A DNA stretch of 64,000 bases from Morinoia aosen. Taxonomy: Eukaryota; Arthropoda; Malacostraca; Amphipoda; Talitridae. Of the stretch, positions 45,817 to 59,928 are shown piece after piece. The stretch is taken from the NCBI GenBank assembly GCA_030386875.1, contig CM059573.1:32529891-32593890 (forward strand). Reading direction: 5' to 3'. The notes under the pieces are model-generated. The model saw only the letters and a program-made list of their open reading frames with translations, ran no database searches and was not told the origin of the DNA. How positions within the stretch are numbered: the first letter of the stretch is position 1; each line of letters starts with the position of its first letter. Position numbers and translations under genes: made by a program.

Positions 45817-46085
45817 GCAGTTCGGTACTAACAGAATTTACTTCTGTTGTCATAATGGACTTATAACGGCGCAGATAGTTGTTCGTCTTCCTAACGGTAC
45901 TGCCGTAGTTCAGCACAAACAAAATTTACTTCTGTTGCCCTAGCGGACTAATTACGGCACAGGTGGTACCCTCACAAATCTCACCTAACCTTACCGCCGT
46001 AGTTCGGCACTAACAGAAACTACTTCTGTTGCCCTAGCGGACTAAATATGGCGTAGGCGGTACCCCCACGAACCTCAGGAAGGGC
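45817..46085. repeat. Tandem repeat, three copies of ~88-94 bp
   Basis: Copies start at 45817, 45905 and 45999 with GYAGTTCRGYACTAAC, then ACTTCTGTTGCCCTAGCGGA and GGCGYAGGYGGTACC. Copy 1 is most diverged. A smaller duplication follows (AGCTGCACAGAA at about 46086 and 46122). GC-richer than flanks and noncoding. Confidence 0.85.
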
Positions 46086-46199
46086 AGCTGCACAGAAAAG
46101 CTAGCGCCCCGGAAAAAGGTAGCTGCACAGAAGACAGCCCCTTTTCCACGAACCCTCACGTCGACCGCACGACGGTATCGACAGTGAGCAAGTTCATAA

Positions 46200-49100
46200 A
46201 AATACAATACTCCTACAAAATATTTCAAATTGTACTAGTAATTGTTCTCTTAATCGTTATAATTTTTTCCACTATTCATTTATCATTTCATGCATTCAGC
46301 TTCACACGTAACCAATTTAACAACGAATTGAATCTTTCAAAACATACTCCTATACCACACAATTCGTGGTAAATCCCTGCGGTACGTTTGTCCAATGCAT
46401 GTACGCACTCTGTGTTGCATGCTGGAGTTCATAACCATTCCACTACAAGAACTACGTTACCGCTGGGGAAAAATGACGGCGCGGAATCGCTAGGACCCTG
46501 AAATATGCATTTTTGAAACTTCCCTAACGTTCAACATTTTTTGTTAATACATATGCTTGTTCATTCGAGTTCATATAGTTGACACCATATGGAGAGATTT
46601 TTTGAGCAAAACAAAAACCATTAGATACCACGAACACAAATTCTCAATTTCAATTGTACGAGTTAGGTTATACGTTTTATCATTCAATTAACAAATTTAT
46701 TTAAATGAAAAAGTCTAACTAAGGTCCTTAATAAATGAAATGTAAAATGCATGTATATTTTGTGAGTTAAAGATGTCGAGTATTAAACAAATTTCAATCG
46801 AAAACAAATTTCAATCGAATAGGTGAAATTGAACCTCAATTTATGATTTTTTCAGAATTTCTGGTGAAACCTAAATTTTGCATTCTACCGAGCATCCGGA
46901 GCGAAGTTCAAATCAAAAATATTTTGAATGTTTTCTACAAAGGGTAAGTGACTTGGTCACGATTCAAGTAAAAAATATTTAAAACTTTTTTCCAAAGAAC
47001 ACGTGATTCAGTCTTTCTACACTCTGTCAGAAATAAAAAAAGCTAATTTCGTAATTAAAAGCTCCGCAGTTTTGTAAGTAAAAAAATACAGAGTATGCGT
47101 TAGACTGCGTTTGAGAGGCGGAGTAAAATATGACACAGGAATTGCACCACAGTTATAATGATTTTTTCTCATTTACAGTCATCTGACGTGAACATTAGTT
47201 ATTCATTATTTAATAGAAAGAAAGTTTATATAAAACTGTAATTATGATCATCTCCTTACGATCATTATTTTCATTTGATATCATTATGCTTAATTTCCTA
47301 ACGATTGTTGGTGTCGATTTCAATAAAACATCCATAGAACAGCTGAACAACGCTATGTCTCTATTCCATCAGTCGCAGTACTTTTGCACCAGCTGTAAAA
47401 CTGAGATAATGGTAATACCGAGGTATCAGCATAGGTCCAAAGTCTATTTATCTCAAAATCATTCATTTTTTACTTTTTCAATTTAATACAAAGTAGCCTA
47501 ACTGTTTCACAATTGAATTTATCTTATCTCAGAAACATCCATTTCCCGCAACCAAAACGAGAACGAGTGGAGAAAACTAAAAGATTGACAGATTTTTCGA
47601 TGGTAGACGAAAAAATTATCGGGCTCACTTGTTTAATTCGGGTTTGGAAAGCAAATTTGCGCACAGCACACTTTACTGAAGAAACTAGTTTGGACAAGCA
47701 TTAAAGAGTTAAATCCCCAAATGATATCTTACAGTACATTTTCTTTGATAATACATGTAGTCATAACGCAGGTTATTATTTAAGCATTTAGGTGCTAACA
47801 AATTGATAAGCTAAAACGTATTAAGCAAACGTTAAGAACAGTTTAAACTGAATATATCGAGCAGGTTTAATGCGAGGTTGCTATCATTACCCCTTGCTGT
47901 TATTTGAATATGATTTTTGTGCTTTTAGTCCGTAGTACTAGGCCGCCATGACCGTGTTATTTAAGGTAGTAGAGTTACTGTCGAAATTCAACAGTGTACG
48001 TTAGCGCAGTATACGTTTTGATTTTAAAAAGGTTGCTCTTGGTTAATTTTGTTACAAAACCTAACAAACGACAGGAATAGTATGATTTTCAAGTCGTTCA
48101 CTCTTTTCCTCAGTATAAGCTTCACTATGTAAGTATAATGAACAAATACTACTCTTTTAAATGTTAAGATTACTTTCGTTTGCTAAGTATAGGTCTCAAA
48201 ATACCTCTTTAACTATTTACCATCAAAGAACTCCAAAAGAATTGGCTGACATTTTTTGACGTTGGCGTAATATGAAACTACGATAATTGAATAAGTGGCG
48301 ATATCAGCCTTTGCAGCCTCCCAGTGAAACACGAAATATTTTATGTTGTACTTCTGTATGAATATGAAAAACAGCCATTCCTTGTTGAAAGTTAGGATAA
48401 AAAGCGTTCTGATCTTATTTTTGTATTTTTGCTATTAGGGCAAACTAAGTACTTTGATGCATTGTGAAATGATTATATTTTTTGTGCAAACCGAACAAGG
48501 AGTTCTTTTTCCACGTTGGATCATTCATTCATCCTTGTGTTGAACATGTTTCAAATATTTTCGTGAACAGTATTCGACGGCCTAATTTTTTTCAGCAGCA
48601 CTGGGATGAAAACAGGATGTAATATTGATGCTTTTGTATTCATTTTTTTTAATACGCCAACATATTTACTTAATTGGATCAATTTAGGTTATGATATCTT
48701 TTCAGAAATTCACTGAACATCATTAACACTTTTAGTTTGCTTTTGATGCCGCTCTTCATATTTTTCCGTCTATAAGAGTAACACGTAGTTAATATTAATT
48801 TGTTCGAGCAACCTAGTCTACGAGGGTACAATTTTAACACTTTATCCAATTGATGGGACCGCCACTTCAATTTCACAGGTGATAAAAACCATTGAACAAA
48901 GTCGACACGAGTCATAATGGAAGTGTGCATGATAAAAATGCTTGCTAATAATATGAGTCGAACAAAACGCAAAAATTATTACACGCAACCAGGAAATCGA
49001 ATATTGACTAAACGCTTAACGTGGGAAAATACTGTACTGCACAATATTATTTAAATAAACAGGTAATTCTCCTATAGATCCCAACAGAATTCAGTAAGAT

Positions 49101-52100
49101 CTTTACCATAGCAACAAGAGAAAGTAAAATTCTGCTATGCAGTCTCTTTAGATCTCTATAAACTGGAAATCATCTGCAATGAATTCAATTTTTTCTCACA
49201 GTAAGTGCTTCTGATGAATCCTCCACCTCGCAGTCTCATCAAGGTCTTAAGCGAAGCGTTAACCCCTACAGCAAAAGAGAGGTTCTACAACCGCCACGCG
49301 TGCGGTGCGAGACAGTGTCCGAATACAACAGCTGATGGATGATTCGATATGCGGTTGGTAGATTTCAATTTCACACTACCTTCGATTTGGCCTACCAATA
49401 ACCATTACTGACGCTGTTTGAACGCTTGTACTTGTGGTGAATATGCAGGTCTAAGAAAACTAGGTTTAGCAGCCTCAGACTAAAAATATTCTAGAAACAC
49501 ATGCGTTTTTCTTGTAAAGAGTCAGAGCAATGCTGACTTCTAAACTTTACGGGTTTATAGGTTGATATTCACATAAGCGTGTCCGTATTTAGCCTCGTTC
49601 AATTCTTTATAAAACGAATGCCACTGATCGAGAACTTAGTGAATAGATATCGTTCGCATTTTGTTGATCAAGAATATTTTAATTAATGAAACAAATGATT
49701 TTTATGAAAAAAATTGATGCGTAGGGTCATTGGAAAGGATTCATGCAAATCTGCCCTTCTGGGACATTTCCTCAAAAATATGATGTTTTGAAGCTCACGA
49801 TGTCACCAAGCGTTCTTGGTGTGGTATTGTTCTTAAATGGGAAAAAGGCCATCTGCATTCAAGTCAAAATTCAAATTAAAAAAAAAAGAGAATGCTTATG
49901 TAGCGTTACTCATTAGAATCGATTACATTTCAGAGGTCACTGGGGTCATAAACTTAAAAGAAAAAGAAAAATCGCTTCATGTTTGGAAATTTTACCAAAG
50001 AATTAAAAAGTCATTGATAAAAAAATGAACACTCTTGGTTAATGAACAAACTGATTGACTGTCGTGCCAATTTTAAGACTGAGTTTCACAAAATGTACAC
50101 GGATGAAACCTTTGTTTATTTGGAGATGAATCTCATGCCGGGCCTTCTTTTCGATACTAAAATTCTTCGTTAAAAATGTGATGCTTTACAAGATAGATGA
50201 ATCGGAAAATCGGTTGCGATTTCCATGTGCGTATATCGTTAAATTTCGCAATATGTTTCAAACTTCTATCAATCGGAAGGAAAGATTTCGAGTTTTGCCA
50301 TTAATTATTTTGGCATTTTGCGTACGCTTTTCAACTCAACGATCTCAATTCATCAACTCATCAAGACAAATTTATACGAACTTTCAGCTCTAACGTCAAG
50401 AATTTTGGGCAAAGCGACGGTTTTGTGATGGAAATGGCTTTTTTATTATTCACTTCAGGTAAACAAATCAGAAGTTTCGATGAAAGAAGTGTGATCTAAT
50501 GGCAGTAATTCAATCTGGTTATCAATCAACGTTTTTGACAAGCTTCCTCTTTGAGTACACCAATCAAGGAAGTTGGATGAGAATGTTTGATCAATCTTCG
50601 GCTAAGTTTTTACATAACTTGAAGTATAGACAACTCTGGTAAAAATATTACAATGTCTCGTTTTCTGTTTCAAAAATAAGCTAACCGCAACATATTGCTT
50701 GACTCTGTTGTGTCAATACAGATTTAAACATTGTGGATTTTGGTATGTATGCTCTACTTGTGGTTTAATTACCACCATTGACGATCGCGCTGGATTCAGC
50801 TGTAGGGTCAACTAGGCACACCTGTTTCCGCGTTTGATCCCACGCTAATGAATGCAGAGTCACTATCTCAGTGAATCATTTTAAAATCCTGGCATAATTC
50901 TGTCAAAAAATTAATGTACGCATCTCAAGTCTTCTCGAGTTTTTAATGAAATATAACCGTAAACTATAGCCAAAGTGTTTTTTTCTTCTCGTTACTAACA
51001 TCTAGTTCGTTTGCACTGTTTTAGTACTCGTATTGCCTAGTTTTTCAGTTTTTTCTACTTCTCTCAATCTCAGTGCAGTTTTTGGAGAGTGTTGTGGCTT
51101 GGAATATTGTCAGTGTTATTTTTGTTGCAGTTTATTTTCCACCGTATTTTCCTAAGTCAGAATTTTATGGAACATGGCATGCTGTTCCAAAAGTACAATT
51201 TTCTTTTTCTGTGACGTCATGAATTTAATTAACATGTCCTTATATCCACCAATTTTCGATTTTTTGTCAACCATTAGGGGCAGGGACATTCAAGAAAATG
51301 AATGACTGATTCACATCTTAATATTCTGGTTTCCAGCATTCAAAGTATGAGTGTACCACTTGATTTTGATGACACGACCCATAAACCTACTCAAACGCAT
51401 GGGAGATCGAAAGTATACTGGACGTGAGAAATAACCTATCATAAATAGCCTCAAACTGAGCATGTGTTCCCGGTGTATAATTTTACACCTTCGATCCAGT
51501 TATACTGGCAACTAAACAGACTGAGAGAAATTTATTTCTCATTATGTATTATGCGAGTTCACAATATGGCATGAGTGTTTTTTGTCAGCGGAAGTTGTGC
51601 GCCGCGTGCAAATTTAATTAAACGAGAACACCCGCCTAATGCAATTGATTCTGCTGTGTTAACATCCGATATCCTGATTCACTTCGTCCGAGATTAACTT
51701 TTTCCAGCTTTGGGTTTGAAACTAACTCATTACTACAATTTTCCACCGCATATTTCCTTCTAGTTCTTGATTTAGATATTAGTTAGCTTAATTTTTTATT
51801 TAATTTTTGAGAAAAGAATTTGTCACACGTTACAACAATTTGAAAATAATGATTTGGATTTTGGAATTGCTCGCTATGAGACTATTACTCGCTCTCTGCA
51901 TTTCCGACTGCTTTTCAACACCGATTCGCGATTTTTTGGAGATACCAATATCTCAAACCTATACTTGGTAATGACCATGCCTTTTTAGCAGAATGTGGAA
52001 AAAGGTAATTGTGTCTGAAATCAGTTAAGTTAGGGATTGCGCTGCGACCAAAGTAAAGTCAGCGAAAGTGGGGAAATTTTCTACACTAATTTACCGGCAT

Positions 52101-52978
52101 TGTAAAATTTCATGAAAACTCATGAATCAGTATTATACGTTCTCTGGAAGATTATCTGCATTTATGATTTGAATTGGGGCATTTTTTACTTGCAGAATAA
52201 TTAATCATCAACCCATGCATGCATTTGAGTGCACCTGGAGAAAAATTTCTGTTTTTCTATTTAACTGATGCCGGGAGTAAGGTGAAAACTATTAAAGTTT
52301 CATTGTAACGATTCTATGTAAATGTATTGTAACAAAAATCTTATTGTATCTGTTTTATAAGTGAACGACGAAATCAATTGAAGACTGTAGTTATACAATG
52401 CCACATAAATCGCATATGGTAATTGCGCCGGGTATGGAAAAATTTACTACATTACGAGTTACGAATAACTCTTTCTTTCATTGTACGTGAATAGCAATGC
52501 CAGTGAAAATACACCAAATGTACTTGCAGCGGGGTGTAAGAGGAATGAGCAGGATGCAGAAAATTTCATTTCATTAGAATGTTATCGTCACAGAAGAAGG
52601 CAACGGCAAAAACGCAACTGATCGATAACACAATGACCAATTTGTACAAAGCAGCATTTTACATAGAAGTTTTTCAAAATAAATTCGCTTTAATAAATTT
52701 GTTTTCATCTATTCAAATATTCTCATTCAAGGCGATGTTCAATCAAACTTGAAAACTATTTTTGAAGAAGTTCTTTGGCATCGGTTCATAAAGAATGTAT
52801 TCTTGAAGTATATCTGTCAGAAGTACATTTCCCGACACTCCAATACCATAAACTTAAGTGACGAAAACTTCAAATTTTCTTCTATATTGTTTGAAGCTTA
52901 TAGACGCTAAAATAATAGGAAATAGCGAAAAATGCTGTAAAATTAGTTCTGATACATGTTTGGACTAAAAAATCTCAC
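46200..52978. other. AT-rich DNA, no gene recognised
   Basis: Presumed downstream intron or 3' flank of the SLC6 gene. Frames are short and without domains. Bases 49200-49380 are GC-richer. On the minus strand a possible acceptor followed by a 22-codon frame to a TAG (49266-49331) could be a terminal exon, but nothing conserved supports it. Confidence 0.35.
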
Positions 52979-53128
52979 CTTATTGACGTCGTCTATGAAA
53001 GCATCGTTATTGTAGGCATGAGAGATGGTGCCGACGAAAGGAACCGCTTCCCTCTGTTCCTTTTCCCTTTGAACACGTACATGAGCTGGGCAGAAGTCTT
53101 CAGTTGCCAAAACTAGCTCTTTTCCTTT
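52979..53128 (-). CDS. SLC6 transporter exon: cytosolic C-terminal tail
   Basis: 150 bp, 50 residues, phase 0 to phase 0. The acceptor CTATCCCTCAG precedes it and the donor AAG/GTGAGA follows it. The peptide starts KGKELVLATEDFCPAHVRVQ. The segment with an acidic ED and CPAHV matches the position of the post-TM12 tail of SLC6 proteins, often written (T)xxWxP. It is highly charged (REKEQRE) and ends FIDDVNK. It joins in frame to the TM11-12 exon at 53821-53976. At least one more exon must lie to the left, because a splice donor, not a stop, ends this one. Confidence 0.75.
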
Positions 53129-53820
53129 CTGAGGGATAGAAGAATGATATTATTGTCAGACAACTGATAAAAAATTAACACCTATAATAGATTTTGGGCT
53201 TGGGAAAGACATTGCTTTGTTAAGATTCCTATACTCACGGAGAAAAATGCACACAAAAACCCTCACTGACACTCGGGTCGTAAAATTAGCTTTGCAATAC
53301 AGCAAATCTCGTACAGATACACGTTCTAATTCCCTAGTGTGATTGGGAATATCATAAAACTCACCTGGACGTAGTATTAAGAACCCATTGAAGTAAAAAT
53401 TGGTTAAACTTGACAATTTATTTACGCTTTTAAATGGATTTCTCACTTCTTACCAGCTCTTTTCTAGAATGGGATTTTACTTTTCGGATTTCAAATTCAT
53501 GGTATTCGAAAAGTTACTTCCTTTCAAATAGATGCTTTATTTATAACTCTGTTGATCTCATTAGTAAAAGAGTATTAGTATTTCACACCAAAATCTATTT
53601 AATTGAAACCAAAATATTAGAAGGCACACAATTTTCGAGTTTACAATGGAAATTCTTAACGATACAGCAAAGAAGACGCTCGATGGCATTTTCTGAATTA
53701 GCCTAAATAAAAACTGACGATAAATTGTATTGAATACAATTTTTAGCAATGAAGCACTTTGTTGAATCTTCAAATGTTGGTAGGCTTACGCAAGTGCACA
53801 ATAACAGCACGAAACCTCAC

Positions 53821-53976
53821 GTATTTTCTTGTGAATAGGATGTAAATTCCCAGGACGGGAACGAGGATGAGTGAACAAGCGGTGATGAACCATCCAAGTG
53901 TTTGAATATTCTTCGGAAACTCGTAACCACCGACGGCTGGCGCCACGAAGTTCATCGAAGATAGGACAAGGATGAC
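53821..53976 (-). CDS. SLC6 transporter exon: TM11-TM12
   Basis: 156 bp, 52 residues, phase 0 to phase 0, between CTCTCCAG and GTGAGG. It encodes the end of TM11 (VILVLSSMNF), an extracellular loop with YEFPKNIQTLGW (the SLC6 Y-x-(F/Y)-P...GW block) and TM12 (FITACSLILVPVLGIYIL), ending in a basic TRKY. The layout and the conserved P and GW are diagnostic of SLC6 Na+/Cl- dependent transporters at the plasma membrane. Confidence 0.88.
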
Positions 53977-54548
53977 CTGGAGAGTTAAAATGTAAGTGCA
54001 TGTCCATGTGATAGTCATGAGAAAAGTAGGAATACATATAATTATATTCATTATTCTGAATCGTCTTCTAAACGCGCAATGCACCTTGACAGTTGGAAAA
54101 TTGAAGCGTTCGAATATGGCTTTTTGTTCTTCGTTCCATCGTTCATGAAGCAACCGAATCAGACAAATGCGATACCTTTGAAAGTGGCAATTTTCTACTT
54201 CGCCCTAACCGAGCAAATTATCTGGAGAAAACTTATTGTAACTGGTCTACAAAGCAAAATTTCGTAGGACTTAAGTATCTATCAGATGACTTTGCTCTAC
54301 TACAAGTGCACAGTATATTTGGGTACGAAATCTATCTAATTTAATCATGTTCGCGCAAAGGAAATTGACAATTTCTTCCACTGGAGTCTACTATGTCACC
54401 GCTAATGTCAAATTACCGTGTATTATTTATCAGAAAACAATAGTTTCATCTAGAATAACGTTCCAAGCTTTCACTTGTTAATCACGTCCGAGCCTAAACC
54501 ATATACGTAAAACTACATACACTTCTGGTTCAGAAGTTGCTGACTGAC

Positions 54549-54661
54549 CACTAAGGAGATGGGCGTGAGGCAGCACCAGGTAATGGCCCAGTACCCGTAG
54601 AGTGGCTTGGGCACCCAAATGCCCATGTCATCTGTTATGTGCGCTATAAAGCGCCGGAAAC
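54549..54661 (-). CDS. SLC6 transporter exon: TM9-TM10 region
   Basis: 113 bp, entering in phase 1 (first two bases complete a Gly codon) and leaving in phase 0. The acceptor is AATATCCGCAG. The peptide is FRRFIAHITDDMGIWVPKPL, then YGYWAITWCCLTPISLV. The RF..DI..M.G and W..TW...TP pattern is the SLC6 loop before TM10 and TM10/11. The donor that keeps the frame is GTCAGT (54548-54543), a weaker site. The stronger-looking GTATGT 30 bases further on would break the frame, so GTCAGT is preferred. Confidence 0.85.
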
Positions 54662-57457
54662 CTGCGGATATTAAATATTTAAAATTAGTCCCAATATTTC
54701 CCAAGGATTCTTAGGGTTGTTCAAATATACATTGTATCTACATTGTGTGTATGTATGTACATAAGTAGTTTGATAATAAAAGTTGTTGACTCTGGCCTGT
54801 TTCTGCATGTTACGTTTAACTTATAATTGGTTCAATTATTCTTCAAAACAATCAAACATCTAAGATTTAGACATTACTGACTTTTTTGTTTGAAAACTTA
54901 GAGCACTTCCCAAGCAGTTAAAATATTTCCTCCTATGATCTCGTTAAATCTTAATAAAATTCACTAGCTTTTACTGTGATAATGACAATTTAAAATTAAA
55001 AGTACTTCATGTTTCATTAGCTTACACGCATGACAAACCATTCTTTCAGAAACCGGGTGTTGAAAAAGTTCATTACCCAATAATTCTCATCGTATGGTTC
55101 CAATGTTTCTTATTTCAATCCACCCGACTACCTCGTTGAGAGCGATGATAGTCATCCATCGGTTAATACAGAGTAACCTCAAAGATCCACCCTTCAATGT
55201 AACTTTGTGGATGGATTAAGGCCACTAAGTTTGTCAATTTCAGTCTTAATTACTAGTTTTCGTGAAAAATCAAGGGACACTTGCGAATACACGAAAACCA
55301 GAAAATACGTTTTAACCCTACCACACAGCTATATCTATTTTGCTGTACTTTTTAACTCTTCGGCTATATTGCTGGCCCTTGTTTTGTTATATTCTCCGCG
55401 TAGTACTTGGAAAAATGAGTATCAAAGTAGGAGTAGAAATAACAAACCAATTGCGATCAAACCTCATGGTTAGCCGTAAAAAATGTCAGCATTAGGTTTT
55501 TGAATTGACTTGGTGTGGTTTAACGTTAGATTTGGTTCCGGTCGTCAGGTCTGGCAGGGTTGGGGCTTATACTTAGTTAAAACCAGCATAACAAAACAAC
55601 ACTCTCAATGCTTTCAGCAGTTACACTGCAATACTGAGTGAATCGCTCGACTAGAAAATCTAGCCATGCCAAAAGAAAATTATACTAATTAATTAGTTTC
55701 AAATGAATTGAGATTTTAGATGTGTATCTTCATGAAAACATACAATTCAAAAGTTAGGTATGAAGTAAGTAGCTTGTGTTTTCTGAATAATTAAAAAATG
55801 AACTCGGTGTCTGATCTGTGATTCTGAACTCATTTTTATGATTTTCTTCGCATTCTTTATTTTCAATTCAATGAAAAATGGTTATGATTGCATTCAAGTT
55901 TTCTACATAGTAGAACATCAAGGTTTAGCTTTGATAATAAAATGTTTTTTCTGTATTATGCTGATGATTACAGTGTTGATAATGAGAATTGAAAAGAAAG
56001 TGATCTGATGATGCCAAGTACATTACGCTCAACCAGCAGACAGCTAAGTTCTGGTCTGTTCTTACTCTCAAAAGCTCCATATGTGCTTCAGCCCCTGGTA
56101 AAGATGATGTCAATCAGAATTTGGATATGTGAAATTTGTTATTAAACATATTAATACCCTTGAGCAGTTTCTAAACTTTAAACGCTGATAATATTATTGA
56201 TCTTCATTTCAAATGCTACCATTTTACCGTCAAACTATGTTCAAATTAATTTTTAAAAAATTTATTCAGTGTAGCTTCATAAGTCACATTTGTTAGGTCT
56301 AAGTAACTATTGATTCTCATATGTGTGCACAGTGAATTTAAAACCATATGCTGTTATCCTTATAAAACATGGTAGTGGAAACTTTTGATTTTGCTTTTTT
56401 TTAAACTATCCCATGACAGCGGATTGAAAAAACTCCCTTACTCGATTCAAAAGGCATGAAAACGCTAGGGTGATAAATTACTTTCTGGTAGAAATTTCAG
56501 CATAAAAGACATGCAAAGGAATTTTCATTGATATACATGATTTTATTAACAGTTGAGTTCAAATGAATTCCTGAGGAAAAGTAACAAAACCACATTCGAT
56601 GAGAATCTTGAAATAATTCTAGTACCAGGAAGTCCCTCAGGAATCAAATCGAAGTGGCAGTCGTTTCCTCTTCAAAAACAGCCCTTTACGTCTGTATGGT
56701 ATAGTTTGTGCATTGTAACATGTTACCATCCAACTTATTAAGTGATCACTTCTCAGATGTGAAAATTAATTCGTACATTTTCATATTAATCCCGTACTGT
56801 TTTTCGTTTTCGCAGAAATTTAGAATATTTGCCTCTCATAACTTTGAATAGAGAAATGAACTAGCAAATCATTTACCGCATTAAACAGTAAGGTGAGAAG
56901 TGGAGAATGTGGAAGTGAAAAAAATGTTTTCACGTGACCTTATCTCTCAAACTAACCACATATGGTAAAATTTAACGTTCCAATCAATAAAAAGGCAATT
57001 CCAATATTTCAACGACTCGGGTATATCAAAATTTCAATTTCAATAATAGAACTTGTTTTGTTAACTTTTGCTATTTTTTCCGCTTAACCGAGACTGAAAA
57101 TAATTTCTAACAAAGCCGAATAATAAGAGAGTTTGAAATGCGTCTGTATTTTAAAATATAATCATTTAGTTAAATTGTCAGGACTAATGGTAAGTAACTC
57201 ATAAAGACATGAAAGATATCTCATTTAGTGAATCCTAACCTTTAAACATTTGCTGACCGAGCTTCTGCGAAGTGTTTTCTGAGTTCAATATTGGCTACTG
57301 GTTAATTTATCTCTACATATCTTATAGGCACTTGAAATATTGAAAAGAAAGAACTGTTTTATTTTTTGAGAACGATAAATAGTCTATTTATACATTTTAA
57401 CTGGTTTAATTAGGCTTTGCAAGTTGCTGCTCGTCTAGATAACTTGAAAAGCAAACT

Positions 57458-58562
57458 ATTCTGTCTTCTCTGTATTTCTTGACTTTCGAAAAGCATTCGA
57501 TTGTGTGGACCATAAAATATTACACTCGAAACTACACTGTTATGGCATTCGAGGGGTTGCCCATGATTTTTTCAGATCATACCTAACAAATAGGAAACAA
57601 TACGTTATCATTGACGACACATAATCAGACCCACAGACAATTATTCATGGAGTTCCACAAGGATCTGTTCTTGGGCCTCTCCTATTTCTGATTTTTATCA
57701 ATGAAATTATTAAATCTACATCATTCTTCAAATTCATACTTTTTGCCGATGACAGTACGCTTTCTGCGATCCTTCCGAACTAAAATAAAGCTATGATTGC
57801 GGAGAGTATAAATAATGAACTTCATAAGGTTTCATTGTGCTTAAAGCTAATAAAATAAGCCTTAATTTCGATAAAACGCAATATATGACATTTTCATGCA
57901 AGAAAAATGTATCTCTCCCATGCATTAAAATTGGCGAAGGTGAAATCGAAGAAACCAACTCAAGTAAATTCCTGGGCATCATAATAGATAAACATCTGAC
58001 CTTCAAAGAGCACATCGCTCATATTAGTACTAAATTATCAAAACCCATCGGAATCCTAAATAAAGTTAAAAATTTCCTGCCGAAGCAGCTTTACAAATGC
58101 TCTACCAAACGCTCATTTCTCCATACTTGCAATACGGAATAGAAGCATGGCACGGAACTGATAAAAATAAAATCAACAAATTTTTTCTCTGCAAAAAAAG
58201 AGCTATCAGAGCGGTAAAAACCTAGAATATAATGCTCTCACAAGTAATTCATTCAAAAATTTACAAATACTTGAACTTTCGGATCTCTATAATGTCTCCA
58301 TTTGTAATTCCATTTAGAAAACATTGACCAATGATGGCGACAACAACCTCAAGCAATTATTAACTGCACAAACTAGACATCACCATTTAACCGGCAACAG
58401 AAGTAAATTCATGCTTCCTTGTTATTCAAAGGCTCGGTCATAACACATTATCCTCTTCGTTGAAACTAAAACGAGGAACTCAATACCTGCAGAGATCCCT
58501 GAAAGTAATTCTTACAAATTATTAAAAATATATCTTGATTCTCATTTCCTATCAGAATACTA
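57458..58562 (+). pseudogene. CR1-like non-LTR reverse transcriptase remnant
   Basis: Read across frames it gives LDFRKAFDCVDHKIL (catalytic Asp), IIHGVPQGSVLGPLLFLIFI, ILFADDSTL (two catalytic Asp) and a thumb with KFLGIIIDKHLTFKEHI, then a C-terminal NSYKLLKIYLDSHF tail. The endonuclease and the N-terminal RT are missing, typical of 5' truncation. It has stops (for example after DDT and PN) and frameshifts. Inserted antisense in the SLC6 intron. It belongs to the same broad group as the element at 537-7088 but is a different lineage. Confidence 0.85.
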
Positions 58563-59747
58563 GTCGCGTAAGAAAACCAAGTCAAATCTTGTCTCCTACA
58601 TGACTGGTCCTGATAATGTTATTTGTTATGGTTAAATTCACTGATTTTCGGTCTGCTCTTGAATCGTTCACGGAATATACTGATAACATCTAGTCCAAAT
58701 CAACTATTTTTCAAAATGAAGCATCGAATACCGAGTTAGTTGTTTCATTGATCAGTCTCATGCGAAACTAGGTTAAGTGGATTAGGTTAAACATTATTAT
58801 ACACATTAGAATAACGTGACGGTAGGATGCCGTAGAAGTCGCTGAACTTGTTCGGACCCGCAGGTAGAAATACTCTAGTTTGACCATTGTACTAGACTTA
58901 AGAAACATTCTACCTCTGTATCTCCTTTGATAAATCAATTGTTTGTTTAAATTGTTTAAATTCCCGTAATCTAAGTTTTACTTGCAAGGAAAATTTATAA
59001 ACAATTTTCTCGAAGAACAGAAAACGGGCTGACAGAATGTGTTTCAGTCAACTTTCATCTCGAAGGCAACTGTCAAAAATATGAATGCAAATTCTAAAAA
59101 GTGAAATTTAATTATATTTAACAGAAACATAACAAAAAAGAAAATCAAGAAAAATTCGATACCCTGTTGAAAAGCCCTTCATGGCTTATTTGAAAACTTT
59201 AGAGGAACTTGATGTTGTAGCTGTGTATTTGAACTAAGCACTGGGTTAAACTATGGAACATTTTTCAGGAACAAATGAGAGTAAGCGCAGTTGTTCCTTA
59301 TAGGTGAGGAAACGAGTTAATCATGTGAATGAATTTTGAGTTGTGCTATATTTTTTTTATCATTTACATAAAATAAGTTTTCCAACCTCGTTCTCAGTTG
59401 GTAAATTTTAAACTTTATATTCTCGCTGAAGAATTTTTTATATTAGGAGTAACTCTTTAAATTATAATAATCTTCAAACTAAGATTCCTAATGACGAAGT
59501 ATTGTGTAACTTAACATGCTGGACAGGAGCTTAAAAGAGATCATTGAATAATTGCATACTAACAGGAAATACAGTTTGCAGACTAAGTGGTGGTAACTAT
59601 GCATTTATATTCACAATTTTTATGTATTTAAAACTTCATATTTATTTTAAGAGCATTTTATGATTGGTTCATTTTGATTTGTACTAGATTCCAGTATCTA
59701 ATTCATTATTCTGATGACAACCAGGATCGCTTCGTTTCTTTAATAGA

Positions 59748-59928
59748 TTTTGAAATTTTACAACGAATATTTGGAAATATTCTACATTTTATTGCATGAG
59801 ACCGTACAAAGAAAGAATGTCGACAGTTGGGAAACCATTAAAAAGCTCTTTAATGAGTTAACTGCCGATGCTGTGTGGCTGCAGTACATCCACACTCACG
59901 TTTTAACTGCCTTCAGTTGTCTTACAGA
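59748..59928 (+). CDS. Exon-like frame of unknown identity inside the SLC6 intron
   Basis: A possible acceptor (TTTCTTTAATAG) precedes an open frame starting ILKFYNEYLEIFYILLHETV and ending TAFSCLTE at a possible donor GTAATA. Composition is protein-like: amphipathic helices and a single NVDSWETIKKLF block. There is no ATG, so it would be an internal exon on the strand opposite to SLC6. No family was recognised. It may be a captured exon, a nested gene or chance. Confidence 0.3.

Noticed and set aside
50770..50850. TTTGATCCCACGC considered as a Pol III B box
   Set aside because: No A box at the right distance and no tRNA-like fold.
54543..54548. Use of the GTATGT donor 30 bases downstream for the SLC6 exon
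   Set aside because: It would leave phase 1 into an exon that reads in phase 0 and would add non-SLC6 residues; GTCAGT restores a continuous TM11.
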